Origin: an uncultured Bacteroidota bacterium
GTDB lineage: Bacteria; Bacteroidota; Bacteroidia; Bacteroidales; UBA12481
Assembly: GCA_903919925.1 (NCBI GenBank)
Contig: CAIXKO010000319.1
Location: 1-47,177, forward strand
Length of the DNA: 47,177 nucleotides
Direction of reading: 5' to 3'
The notes under the pieces are model-generated. The model did not search any database, was not told where the DNA came from, and saw nothing but the letters and a program-made list of their open reading frames with translations. Within the stretch, counting starts at the first letter, position 1. Every line of letters starts with the position of its first letter. The position numbers were made by a program, and so were the translations under genes. Below are positions 25,792 to 34,605 of this stretch, piece by piece.

Positions 25792-26718
25792 ATGCAAACA
25801 ATATTAGGATCAGGCGGAGGTATTGGCATACCATTAGCCAAAGAATTAAGTAATTATACAAAGCAAATCAGGCTGGTTAGCAGAAATCCGAAAAAGGTAA
25901 ACCAATCAGATGAACTCTTCCCGGCTGATTTAAATGATCTGAGTCAAATCGACAAGGCAATTGCTGGTAGCACAGTAGTATACCTGGTAATCGGCTTTGA
26001 ATATAATCTAAAAGTCTGGCAAAAGGTTTGGCCACCATTTATGCAGGCAGTAATAAATGCCTGCAAAACCTATAATGCCAAACTGGTTTTTTTCGATAAT
26101 GTTTATATGTATGCCAAGTCTGCCATTCCGGCTATGACTGAGAACGCCACAATCCAACCCCCAAGCAAAAAAGGTGAAGTCAGAAAGCAATTGCACGAAA
26201 TGATCATGCAGGAAGTAGAGAAAAAGAGCCTGACTGCACTGATCGCCAGAGCGGCTGATTTTTATGGGCCTGATAATAAAAACAGCGCTTTATCCATTAT
26301 GGTTGCTGATAATCTGATAAAAGGGAAAAAAGCTCAGGTATTTGGAAACTTAAACAAAACACACACCTATACATATACTCCCGATGCAGCCAAAGCAACC
26401 GCTTTGCTCGGTAACACGGAGGACGCATACAACCAGGTGTGGCACGTTCCAACAACAAAAGAAAGGTTAACCAACTTACAATGGATTCAGCTCATTGCGG
26501 GTGAACTTAAGGTTGAACCGAAGATTCAGGCAGTTCCAGTCTGGATGTTGCACATACTCGGCTTATTTATTCCTGCTATGAAAGAATTCCCTGAAATGCT
26601 CTATCAATATGAACAGGATTATTTTTTCGATAGTAGTAAATTTGAGAAACGGTTTGGCGTTAAAGCTACCACCCCCAAAGAGGGTATTCGGAAACTCATG
26701 GAATCATTAAAACCTTAG
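25792..26718 (+). CDS. NAD(P)-dependent epimerase/dehydratase-like SDR
   Basis: A 308-residue cytosolic protein of the atypical/extended short-chain dehydrogenase type. The dinucleotide loop is at the very N-terminus (TILGSGGGIGIPLAKEL). It is followed by SRNPKK at the end of the second strand and the FPADLNDL segment. The VFFDNVYMYAKS stretch is where the Ser/Tyr active-site region lies. A strict YxxxK is not obvious, which suggests an NmrA-like or otherwise atypical member. ARAADFYGP is typical of epimerase-family proteins that act on nucleotide-sugars or related metabolites. Substrate is unknown. The gene is single and has its own promoter candidate. Confidence 0.87.
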   Translation: MQTILGSGGGIGIPLAKELSNYTKQIRLVSRNPKKVNQSDELFPADLNDLSQIDKAIAGSTVVYLVIGFEYNLKVWQKVWPPFMQAVINACKTYNAKLVFFDNVYMYAKSAIPAMTENATIQPPSKKGEVRKQLHEMIMQEVEKKSLTALIARAADFYGPDNKNSALSIMVADNLIKGKKAQVFGNLNKTHTYTYTPDAAKATALLGNTEDAYNQVWHVPTTKERLTNLQWIQLIAGELKVEPKIQAVPVWMLHILGLFIPAMKEFPEMLYQYEQDYFFDSSKFEKRFGVKATTPKEGIRKLMESLKP

Positions 26719-26735
26719 GTGGATGGCTATGCTCT

Positions 26736-28022
26736 CTACCCTGCAAACTCCCTGATCGCCCTGATAAATAAATCCAACTCCGCAATCGTCGTGTAAACGC
26801 TCGGTGTTACCCTGATGCCACTAACCTTTTCCCAAACGATTGGCGTGGTAAGTATTTTGTATTTCGTCATCAGGTAGGACTGGATCTCCTCAGGTTTTTT
26901 ACCTTCGATACCAAAATTCCCCAAGCCACAGGAATATTGGGGTTTTTGCGAGATGTTGAGTTTGACTTTTGGGTGTGATTTGATTCCATCTACCCAATAA
27001 TTTTTTAGATAACGTAAACGCTGTTCCTTGCGTGCAGGGCCAATCATATTGTAGAAATCGATGGCCGTGCTGATGGCCAGCTCAACGGCAAATGAACGGG
27101 TTCCGATATTTTCAAACTTCCGGATATCCGGGCTTTTCGGGTCTGGTGCGGCCATAAGCGGCCATATTTTACTGATCTTATCAGCTTTAACATAAAGCAG
27201 TCCGGTGCCGAACGGTGCAAACAGCCATTTATGAAGGCTGGTTCCAAAATAGTCACAGTCCAAATCAGGTATGTTAAAAACCAGGTGAGCAAAAGCATGC
27301 GCTCCATCCACCATTACCTCTATATTTCGCGAATGTGCAGCCTGCGCAATCTTTTTCACGGGTAGAATCTGGCCGGTCCAGTTAATAACCTGGGTTATAT
27401 TAACGAGTTTGGTCCGTAAAGTAAACTGATCGGTATAAGCCTTAACTATGAAGTCGTCATTCTCTACCGGCATAGGCAGGTCCATCCATTTTAATACGAT
27501 CCCATCGCGCATTTCACGCTGTTTCCAGGCATTAATTACATTGGGATAATCATATTTGCACAGTACCACTTCATCTCCTTTCTCCAATGGGAAACCAAAA
27601 ATGATTTGATCAAGCGCCTCAGTGGTGTTACGGAGAATTGCTATGTTGTCGGCGGAACACCCAGCTGTTGCTGCCAGTTTTCTTCGCATAGGCTCGCGTT
27701 CTTCACCAAGCACAGCCCACATGTAATGCGCTGGTCCCTCATTGCTGACACTCTGGTAATGGGTAACTTTGTCCTGAACTACTTTAGGCTGCGGACTTAC
27801 TCCACCGTTGTTGAGGTTAATGAGGTTAGGCGAAATGGTAAAGGCTTGCCTGATAAATTGCCAGAATTCCTCATCTGTAGCCAGTTCATTGGGCGATAAC
27901 GAATTCACTTCCAATAATTTTTGTTCGAAACCCGGCCCGATGGCTGATACCATTGGCGCCAGTGCCACTGTACCAACCACCCCAAGTGAGCGGTTGAGAA
28001 ATTGTCTACGATTGGTTTTCAT
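26736..28022 (-). CDS. Tat-exported class-V aminotransferase-fold PLP enzyme
   Basis: The ATG at 28022 gives 428 residues. It starts with a Tat-like leader (KTNRRQFLNRSLGVVGTVAL); an ATG at 28034 is also possible. The fold-type-I class-V signature includes DGAHAFAHLVFNIPDLDCDY and the PLP lysine Lys265 in TSLHKWLFAPFGTGLLYV. It resembles isopenicillin-N-epimerase/cysteine-desulfurase-like proteins. A folded, cofactor-loaded PLP enzyme sent out through Tat is consistent with twin-arginine export. Substrate is unknown. The 242-base gap upstream holds a 19-bp repeat and a CGCG palindrome rather than a clear promoter, so transcription may continue from the GH172 operon or start near 28.0 kb. Confidence 0.9.
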   Translation of the reverse strand: MKTNRRQFLNRSLGVVGTVALAPMVSAIGPGFEQKLLEVNSLSPNELATDEEFWQFIRQAFTISPNLINLNNGGVSPQPKVVQDKVTHYQSVSNEGPAHYMWAVLGEEREPMRRKLAATAGCSADNIAILRNTTEALDQIIFGFPLEKGDEVVLCKYDYPNVINAWKQREMRDGIVLKWMDLPMPVENDDFIVKAYTDQFTLRTKLVNITQVINWTGQILPVKKIAQAAHSRNIEVMVDGAHAFAHLVFNIPDLDCDYFGTSLHKWLFAPFGTGLLYVKADKISKIWPLMAAPDPKSPDIRKFENIGTRSFAVELAISTAIDFYNMIGPARKEQRLRYLKNYWVDGIKSHPKVKLNISQKPQYSCGLGNFGIEGKKPEEIQSYLMTKYKILTTPIVWEKVSGIRVTPSVYTTIAELDLFIRAIREFAG

Positions 28023-28175
28023 AATTTTTTTCATCAAAATTAACCTGGACGCATATTCCCATCTTCTGCCAATAACTTTTGACAACACAATGCAGAGACG
28101 CATAATTGCGTGTCTCTTAAAGTCATACGCTAATGCACTACATCCCTTATCACCCCCGCTTATAAATAAATAGAT

Positions 28176-28217
28176 CCGCGCCAATTCGCGCTCCCGCAGG
28201 GATTCGCGTCATTCGCG
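28176..28217. repeat. CGCG-rich imperfect palindrome (REP-like)
   Basis: Two arms with the pattern CGCG-N5/6-CGCG-N-TCCC face each other around a short centre (CCGCGCCAATTCGCGCTCCC, then GCA, then GGGATTCGCGTCATTCGCG). It lies 3' of the GH172 fusion gene. Composition resembles the hairpin at 6665-6711, with CGCG blocks separated by ATT. Confidence 0.55.
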
Positions 28218-28274
28218 TGCCATTCTTCATCTATCCTGCCATTCTTCATCTACCTTGCCACTCTTTACCTCCCC
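28218..28274. repeat. 19-bp tandem repeat x3 overlapping a stop codon
   Basis: Units are at 28218, 28237 and 28256 (consensus TGCCATTCTTCATCTAYCY). The first two are nearly identical. The third is degenerate and includes the stop codon (28265-28267) and last codons of the GH172 fusion gene. Confidence 0.85.
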
Positions 28275-31200
28275 CTGATAACAATCACCAATCCTCGCCC
28301 CCCCGGAACTTCAAGATGTCCCATACTAACTGACCTTTGCTCCACCTGAAAATCCTTTATCTCCGGGATGAAAATCTCCGCTTTTGCATCCTCAATACCC
28401 AGCTTTGCCCAGTCGATATTAAGCTTTGCTGTTTGATCCTTTGAACTCCAGTTGGCTACAGCAATTAAAGTGACTTCCTTTCCAGCATAAACCGTAGCTT
28501 TAACCAATGTATTGGAGCAGGTTACGGCACATTTTTTATCCCAATATCCAATCATTTCCTTATTCCCGATCCCATAGTCGTCCCAGAATTTCCAAAGTGA
28601 ACCAGGCGGATTGGCAGTCCACCCTGCACGGTTCGAAATCCCATAAACCATTCCTCTCCATGGATTTCCTCCCCCTTCAAGCATTTGCCCCGGCAAACCA
28701 AATGGAATGCCCGATACTTCTATCAGCCAATGATCCGGCATACGGTTGTAATCCCTTCCTTCTCCAATCCAGATTAAATCGAAATAAGGCAAAAGATCCA
28801 TGTACAGATTTAAGCAATTCGTATATCCGGCCCACTCGTTGAAATGGTTCCAGCTGTGGAGATCCATCCGGCCTTCGGGCCGGTATCGGTCAATAATTTT
28901 CCGGGCCCGCATCAGGGTGAACCGGTCAAGTGCCGAATCATCAATGTAAACCCCATCAATTCCAATGTTTTGCACCATCCAATCCAAACCGGCAACATAA
29001 AAATTATTGAGACGGCTGTCCGGAGTAGTAATAACCGATAAATCAGTTTCACCTTTAAATTTCCCTTCATTTACCAGGTTGAACCAGGCTGGAATGTATT
29101 TCCCGTTCAGATTTTTTTTCAACCAATCATTCGGTCCGTTCGGACATATAAGTGTTTTACAATCATTACCGGGACCCGGGAAAATCACCTCCCCATTCAA
29201 GCTGTAAAATGCACGAAACTCAGGCAGATTCTTAGTAAGCTCACGTGTGGTATAGTAAAACTTCATCCTCATATTGGCCTTGTGTGCATCCGAAACCAGT
29301 TGTTTCAGCTCTGAAATATTCTCATCCAGATAGGGATAATTGATGAATGGGTACAAGTCCTCGGCATGGTGAATGTTAATGATGTTGGCGCCGGCTGCTT
29401 GCGCATTGGCAATTTTAACCGAAGTGTTAGTGCCCCCGCCATGAAAATAGCGATCCCCAAATTTTACCTTTTTATCAATTGTCCGGAATGGGGTCAAAAG
29501 CAATTCAAAATCAAAATTAAAAACATCTCCCGGCCTGATATCTCGGGAGCCTGTGTAGGCATTAACCACAATATCAGGAGTTTTCTCACAAATATCTACC
29601 CCGCCTTTTCCTGAATTTCCCCATGACGGAGGTAAATTTAGCGGTCCAAAGGCATAATATATATTGATGAGTGGGCGCCGGTAATTCTCAGCTTTCCACT
29701 TAATCCGCATTCCACCATTCACACCCCCGATCCAGAGCATGTCCTGATTTTTAGTCACGTCCCACTTCCATTTCCAGTCGTTAGTACGAATTCCTCCTTC
29801 ATGGTTCAACCCCATCATATACTCCGATTTCTCTTTATTCATGGGTATTTCCAATCGGATATCCTTGACCTTTATCCCGGCTTTCGCGGTGAGTTTCAAC
29901 TGGTAATCAACAAAACCATCGAATTCTATGGCTCCGGATAACTCTAAATCAAATTCCTTCGAAGTATTTGTTATTTTCCAGGTTACACGCCTCTCCGATT
30001 GCTCCTCTATATCGAGCTTACCTGGTTTCAGCCGTATAATCGTGCCATCTTCTTTTTCAATAACAAACCGGAACCCACTGTTGATCACCGGCTCGCCCCG
30101 TTCCTTAACTTCTTGATTGGAGGGGCCAAAAAATGAGGTGATAGCAGCCGGCAACCCATTATCCGAAATCTCCAGCGTGCGCCCTAAAATGCTGAACCGC
30201 TTGCCGGTTACTTGAACAGGACTAAACCCTTTGGATACATTATCGTCGATTCCCACTGTGGAATTCAGCCAGTTTAAGCGGGCAAGGCTCTTTCCATGGT
30301 CATAACCATGATTTGGAACTACTTGGCCTGAAACGGTAAGGTTGATGGGAATAATTTGCTTGTCATTACCTGAACCGATACTTACTGTTCCTTCATATAT
30401 ACCTTCCTTAGCATCCTCAAGGTCAATTCCCATCCACAATTCCTGCACCTGACCTGCTTCAATATCTATCCGTTTTGAAAATGGCTTTCCCTTAAAATCG
30501 ACTCCTCCGGCGTTGAAACAAGTCATTTTACCAGCAGGTATTTTTCCGCCGATTCTATTGACCAGATCGGTAAAATTGATTTGAAGATCCTTTATTCCCG
30601 ATTCTTTTGCCAATAAACTGATCTGATAAACGAAAAATCGTCCGGGCTCGGAACTTAATTCCTTTGGAATCAATGGAATAAATGGGGTTAATGTGATCAT
30701 GCCTGTTTTTCGGAATTCCTGCATCCAGTCAATATCTTCAACCTTAAGTATTGCCTTGCTAGCCTTTTCAGGCTGGGGAACTCCATTATTTGTACCTCCT
30801 GGAACCGCATACCAAAACGTAACAAGAGAATAATCAAGCAGATTCCAATTCTCCCGGATGTCTGTTCCCGGAGAGGCTTCCATGTCAAATACCAAACGGG
30901 TTTTGAATGGAATGGCATCCAGAATACGATTGCGGGTGCAGGTATTATAGCCGCGCGGGTCAGCGGCATTTCCGTTACAAACATTGGCTCCTATTGGTAT
31001 CGAGAAGGTATCGCGGCCAGTAGGATTTACTCCACCCGCCCAACCGTAATAATCCTCCGTGCCGGTGCCAAAATGAGAGGGAAACCTGCGGGAAACATCG
31101 GTTTCATCAATATAAATTTTCTCATCTCCCTCGCCCCACCAGCCATGACCCGGGCTCAGCACATTAAGAGCGTCACCGGCCAGTACCCCTTTCCCCTTAA

Positions 31201-32329
31201 TGTCAATAAAATTCATGTCCATGAATTTATCACCCGGCAACGTTCCAATTGGTTTCCAGAAAGCGCTGAAATGCATAGAGTTGTGGTCCCAAATCCAATC
31301 ATCGCTTTTCATATCGATCCAAACATCTGTGGCCTTATTCTGTAGATTGATCAGTTTAACTGTTGCACTCTTTTCATAAGGCATCTCATACCGGCAAATC
31401 ATTTTTCCATCTGGCAGAACTGTTCTGTTCCAGGTTTGAAAAGGATTGATTTTATCTGCGCTGCAAAAGAAATCGCCAACAGGGCACCAAACTGTCCGGA
31501 TCCCGTCAAAGGAAATTTCCAGAATGGTTGATCTTAAGGCTTGTGATCCGCTTTTTGGATCAATCCGGAGGGTAAATTCGCGAATAACCTTGTTTCCTGA
31601 AGGGAGAATAATCTCGTAATTTTCATTTGCTTTCAGGTGAATAGTCTGTGTTAGAGATGATGAACTTACCGCGGAAGGAGGATCAAGCAAGGCCTTGCCC
31701 GTTTGTTCAATTATAGGCAAGGCCTTTTGAAATTGTTTTAGGGAAAATGATTTAACTTTTGTACCCCGCGGATAGGCGCGGTAGTTGACGATATTGTAAA
31801 ATGCTTTATCGGTGATGGTGATTTTGCAGCTTTTGGCAAATGGAACCGGCAAAAAACAATCTCCGGCTCTTGCTGTAAAACTGGCAAACGGGGGTTTAAT
31901 GGTGCCCTTTCCGGTAACCAAATCGATAAAGCACTCATCAATCACCGGATCCTTGCTCCCATCTAGGTAAATTCTGATATTTGGACCTTTACGGTTATTA
32001 AAATCGTAATAGAAGAATGGGGTCCAGAGTCTGGTGATACAGCCTGGGCCAGTATGCTCCATGACTACGTACTCCCTTTTTCCGTCCATCTCCTCTTCCC
32101 TGATCCAGCTTACACCATCGGAATCGGCAAACCAGCCGGGCTTGTCGGGCGATACCGAGGCTCTGTTGTAACTGCTCGCTTGTAGTGAACGGTATTCCTT
32201 TTCCGGAAATCTCGCCATCGCACTCCTGTCAGTCATTTCATGGAGCAATGACTCCAGCGTTATGACCTGTGCAAATAAATTGGACCCGATCAATAATGCC
32301 CCAAGTACAACAAGAATTTTACTTTTCAT
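28265..32329 (-). CDS. GH172 (DUF2961) fused to a GH123/DUF6067-like TIM-barrel
   Basis: The start at 32329 (or 32332) gives a signal peptide (MKSKILVVLGALLIGSNLFA) and 1354 residues. The N-terminal half (about 30-400s) is DUF2961/GH172, a family that includes fructofuranosidases and arabinanases. It has GWFADSDGVSWIRE and the conserved catalytic-Glu motif GTGTEDYYGW (Glu425). After Ig-like linkers, the C-terminal half (about 700-1354) is a second hydrolase-like unit. It has a beta-sandwich (RFSILGRTLEISDNGLPAAI) then a barrel with GVYIDDSALDRF (Asp1130, Asp1131) and HSWNHFNEWAG. DUF6067/GH123-like proteins share this layout. It is last in the four-gene operon that starts at 35355, and its 3' end runs into a 19-bp repeat. 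Confidence 0.88.
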   Translation of the reverse strand: MKSKILVVLGALLIGSNLFAQVITLESLLHEMTDRSAMARFPEKEYRSLQASSYNRASVSPDKPGWFADSDGVSWIREEEMDGKREYVVMEHTGPGCITRLWTPFFYYDFNNRKGPNIRIYLDGSKDPVIDECFIDLVTGKGTIKPPFASFTARAGDCFLPVPFAKSCKITITDKAFYNIVNYRAYPRGTKVKSFSLKQFQKALPIIEQTGKALLDPPSAVSSSSLTQTIHLKANENYEIILPSGNKVIREFTLRIDPKSGSQALRSTILEISFDGIRTVWCPVGDFFCSADKINPFQTWNRTVLPDGKMICRYEMPYEKSATVKLINLQNKATDVWIDMKSDDWIWDHNSMHFSAFWKPIGTLPGDKFMDMNFIDIKGKGVLAGDALNVLSPGHGWWGEGDEKIYIDETDVSRRFPSHFGTGTEDYYGWAGGVNPTGRDTFSIPIGANVCNGNAADPRGYNTCTRNRILDAIPFKTRLVFDMEASPGTDIRENWNLLDYSLVTFWYAVPGGTNNGVPQPEKASKAILKVEDIDWMQEFRKTGMITLTPFIPLIPKELSSEPGRFFVYQISLLAKESGIKDLQINFTDLVNRIGGKIPAGKMTCFNAGGVDFKGKPFSKRIDIEAGQVQELWMGIDLEDAKEGIYEGTVSIGSGNDKQIIPINLTVSGQVVPNHGYDHGKSLARLNWLNSTVGIDDNVSKGFSPVQVTGKRFSILGRTLEISDNGLPAAITSFFGPSNQEVKERGEPVINSGFRFVIEKEDGTIIRLKPGKLDIEEQSERRVTWKITNTSKEFDLELSGAIEFDGFVDYQLKLTAKAGIKVKDIRLEIPMNKEKSEYMMGLNHEGGIRTNDWKWKWDVTKNQDMLWIGGVNGGMRIKWKAENYRRPLINIYYAFGPLNLPPSWGNSGKGGVDICEKTPDIVVNAYTGSRDIRPGDVFNFDFELLLTPFRTIDKKVKFGDRYFHGGGTNTSVKIANAQAAGANIINIHHAEDLYPFINYPYLDENISELKQLVSDAHKANMRMKFYYTTRELTKNLPEFRAFYSLNGEVIFPGPGNDCKTLICPNGPNDWLKKNLNGKYIPAWFNLVNEGKFKGETDLSVITTPDSRLNNFYVAGLDWMVQNIGIDGVYIDDSALDRFTLMRARKIIDRYRPEGRMDLHSWNHFNEWAGYTNCLNLYMDLLPYFDLIWIGEGRDYNRMPDHWLIEVSGIPFGLPGQMLEGGGNPWRGMVYGISNRAGWTANPPGSLWKFWDDYGIGNKEMIGYWDKKCAVTCSNTLVKATVYAGKEVTLIAVANWSSKDQTAKLNIDWAKLGIEDAKAEIFIPEIKDFQVEQRSVSMGHLEVPGGRGLVIVIRGR

Positions 32330-32363
32330 CATAAGCAAATGCATTTCCCAAAACATCAATTAA

Positions 32364-33047
32364 TTACAACGACTTAATCTTCAGGTTCCTGAAATAAGTT
32401 TTAGCTCCTGCATGTTTTCCCTGTAAGCCGATATATCCCTTTGTGGCAAGTTTTGAAAACGGTGTGCTGAGCCATTCAGGAATATCACTTCCGTCAGGAT
32501 TCTTTTTTGCACTCGTCCATTTCGACATATCCATAGTGGTTACAGGCTTTCCGTTTAGCACGATATAGATCATCTGTCCCTTGCAGGCAATTGTCATCCT
32601 GCTCCACTCGCCTGGCTTTTTTATTGCTTTTTCCGATGGTGCCAGGTGCCCGAAAATGGATGCACACTGCCAGGTGCCGGCAACGCTTGCCCATTTCTCA
32701 CTGGTATCGTCCAAAATCTGAATCTCAACCGAATGAGGGATCCAATCCTTCTTGTCGGTGCAATAAACAACCACACCGCTGTTGGCGCCAGGTTCTACAT
32801 TGAACTCAAGATCCAAAACGAAATTTTTATACACTGCTTTCGAAAAAATGATCTGGTCCTCATCGGCAGTAAAAACTCCGTTTTCAGAGGTCCATACTTT
32901 TGCCTTGTAATCTGCGTCCGATAAATCGGCTTTAAATAAATCGGCCCAACCTTTGGTATCCGGATGACCGGTTAACGGAAGCGTTACCTGCGAAAACCCT
33001 GATAAACAACTAATCATCAGAGTGACTACTGCTAATCTTAATTTCAT
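32364..33047 (-). CDS. DUF1080 (3-keto-disaccharide hydrolase-like) protein 1
   Basis: A 227-residue exported protein (signal MKLRLAVVTLMISCLSGFSQ) made of a single concanavalin-like beta-sandwich of the DUF1080 family. Typical motifs are GWADLFKAD, the ANSGVVVYC strand, EIQILDD, GEWSRMTIACKG and the C-terminal GYIGLQGKHAGAKTYFRNLKIKSL. Members of this family cleave 3-keto-glycosides, after oxidation of the sugar C3 by a Gfo/Idh-type dehydrogenase. It lies 46 bases downstream of such a dehydrogenase and 34 bases upstream of the GH172 fusion. Carbohydrate binding alone is a possible alternative. Confidence 0.88.
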   Translation of the reverse strand: MKLRLAVVTLMISCLSGFSQVTLPLTGHPDTKGWADLFKADLSDADYKAKVWTSENGVFTADEDQIIFSKAVYKNFVLDLEFNVEPGANSGVVVYCTDKKDWIPHSVEIQILDDTSEKWASVAGTWQCASIFGHLAPSEKAIKKPGEWSRMTIACKGQMIYIVLNGKPVTTMDMSKWTSAKKNPDGSDIPEWLSTPFSKLATKGYIGLQGKHAGAKTYFRNLKIKSL

Positions 33048-33093
33048 AAATGATAAATTTTAAACAATAAAAAAAATTCTGTGAATGAATCGG

Positions 33094-34584
33094 TTAAGGC
33101 ATTGCTGGTAAATTCCATCCTTCCCGATAGGTATGACGAATGTACTCGGTTGCACTTTCCAATGCATTAAACTTCGCATACTGAGTGTTGAAATTCGGAT
33201 GCCCGTCAATCACTTTAAATTCATCGAGCGTAACAATTTTCAACTCTTCAGTTGCTGAGATATTTGTGAATCTCATGTTTTCTGCGTCCCATAGCAAAGA
33301 TTTGTTCAGCCCTTGCAAACGTATGGCTAATACTCCCAAAAGCACAGCCTCATTAAACGGGCCTGAATAAGCAAAGTTTGAAGTGGGCTCCACCCGGCTT
33401 CCAGCAGGTTCCTTGCATGCGCGGATCCAATCCTGCTCATGCGGACCATCAACATATCCGGTTGCCCCTGGAATGCGATGGAGGTAGGGACTTACCTGGG
33501 GAATCCGGCCGGAAAGCAATCGTCCGTTAAACCCGCCACACCCGCAAATCAAAGTGTCTTTCGATCCGATAAACAAACATCCGCCTAACCCGTCTGCCAT
33601 CAGATTTTCGCCCTCCGGAAGCATCTCCTTTACGCTGGGCAGTAATCCTCCATCATACCAGTGCAGGCTAACCGCTGGCATGGCAACCTTTGGCATATTG
33701 TCGCGAGCCGGGAATGAAAACTTCACTGTTTCTGCCTGTGGTGCCGATTCAGTGTTTATTTGAGTCGAACTCCCTTGTACCTTCGTTGGATACCCTAGCT
33801 TAAGCGATTGAAATACAGGATCTAATACGTGACAAGCCATATCGCCGAATGCCCCGGTTCCAAAATCCCACCAGCCACGCCAGTTCCAAGGGGTATAAAC
33901 CTCATGAAATGGTCTCATTTTTGCCGGCCCGATGAAAAGATCCCAGTTCAAAGTTTTTGGAGCATTCATGGATTGGGCCGGGCGCTGCATCCCCTGCGGC
34001 CAGATCGGACGGTCGGTCCAGGCATGTACCTCCCTGATTTCCCCAATCTCTCCGTTCCAGATCCACTCGCAAAGCTGACGTACTCCATGACCTGAATTTC
34101 CTTGATTACCCATTTGTGTGGCCACCTTATGCCGGGCTGCAAGTTTGGTGAGCAGCCTCGATTCATAGATTGAATGGGTTAGAGGCTTTTGGCAATAAAC
34201 ATGCTTGCCCAGCGATAATGCAGTGGCAGCAATAGCCGCATGGGTATGGTCCGCAGTCGCTACCATCACTCCATCTATCGAACTGCCCATCTCATCAAAC
34301 ATCTTGCGCCAATCCCAATACCGTTTTGCCTTTGGAAATTCCTGGAAACACTTATCAGCGTATTTCCAATCAGTATCGCACAATCCAATAATATTTTCAG
34401 TAGCCATCCCAACTAAATTCGGATGCCCCTTCCCCCCAATCCCAACCCCTGCAATATTGAGCTTATCACTCGGGGCCTTGTGCCCCAGACCACTGACCGT
34501 TCCACTCGGAATAATCGAAATGCCCGCAGTGGCAACCGCTGCATTTTTAATGAACTTCCGTCGCGAATAATTCTTTTCCAACAT
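33094..34584 (-). CDS. Tat-exported Gfo/Idh/MocA-family oxidoreductase
   Basis: A 496-residue NAD(P)-dependent dehydrogenase with a Tat-like leader (SRRKFIKNAAVATAGISI). The Rossmann loop is NIAGVGIGGKGHPNL, and the family strand appears as HVYCQKPLTHS, with Gln in place of the usual Glu of EKP. Family members oxidise sugars or inositols at a ring carbon. The gene sits between two DUF1080 genes (gaps 21 and 46 bases). That arrangement suggests it makes 3-keto-glycosides that the DUF1080 proteins then cleave. Export of an NAD-dependent enzyme implies tightly bound cofactor loaded before Tat transport, as in glucose-fructose oxidoreductase. Exact substrate unknown. Confidence 0.92.
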   Translation of the reverse strand: MLEKNYSRRKFIKNAAVATAGISIIPSGTVSGLGHKAPSDKLNIAGVGIGGKGHPNLVGMATENIIGLCDTDWKYADKCFQEFPKAKRYWDWRKMFDEMGSSIDGVMVATADHTHAAIAATALSLGKHVYCQKPLTHSIYESRLLTKLAARHKVATQMGNQGNSGHGVRQLCEWIWNGEIGEIREVHAWTDRPIWPQGMQRPAQSMNAPKTLNWDLFIGPAKMRPFHEVYTPWNWRGWWDFGTGAFGDMACHVLDPVFQSLKLGYPTKVQGSSTQINTESAPQAETVKFSFPARDNMPKVAMPAVSLHWYDGGLLPSVKEMLPEGENLMADGLGGCLFIGSKDTLICGCGGFNGRLLSGRIPQVSPYLHRIPGATGYVDGPHEQDWIRACKEPAGSRVEPTSNFAYSGPFNEAVLLGVLAIRLQGLNKSLLWDAENMRFTNISATEELKIVTLDEFKVIDGHPNFNTQYAKFNALESATEYIRHTYREGWNLPAMP

Positions 34585-34605
34585 GATTATGTTTTTTAGT
34601 CCAGA

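Noticed and set aside
28023-28184. N-terminal extension of the class-V aminotransferase
   Set aside because: The extended sequence has no homology-like features. The Tat leader starts at 28022 (or 28034), which fixes the likely start.
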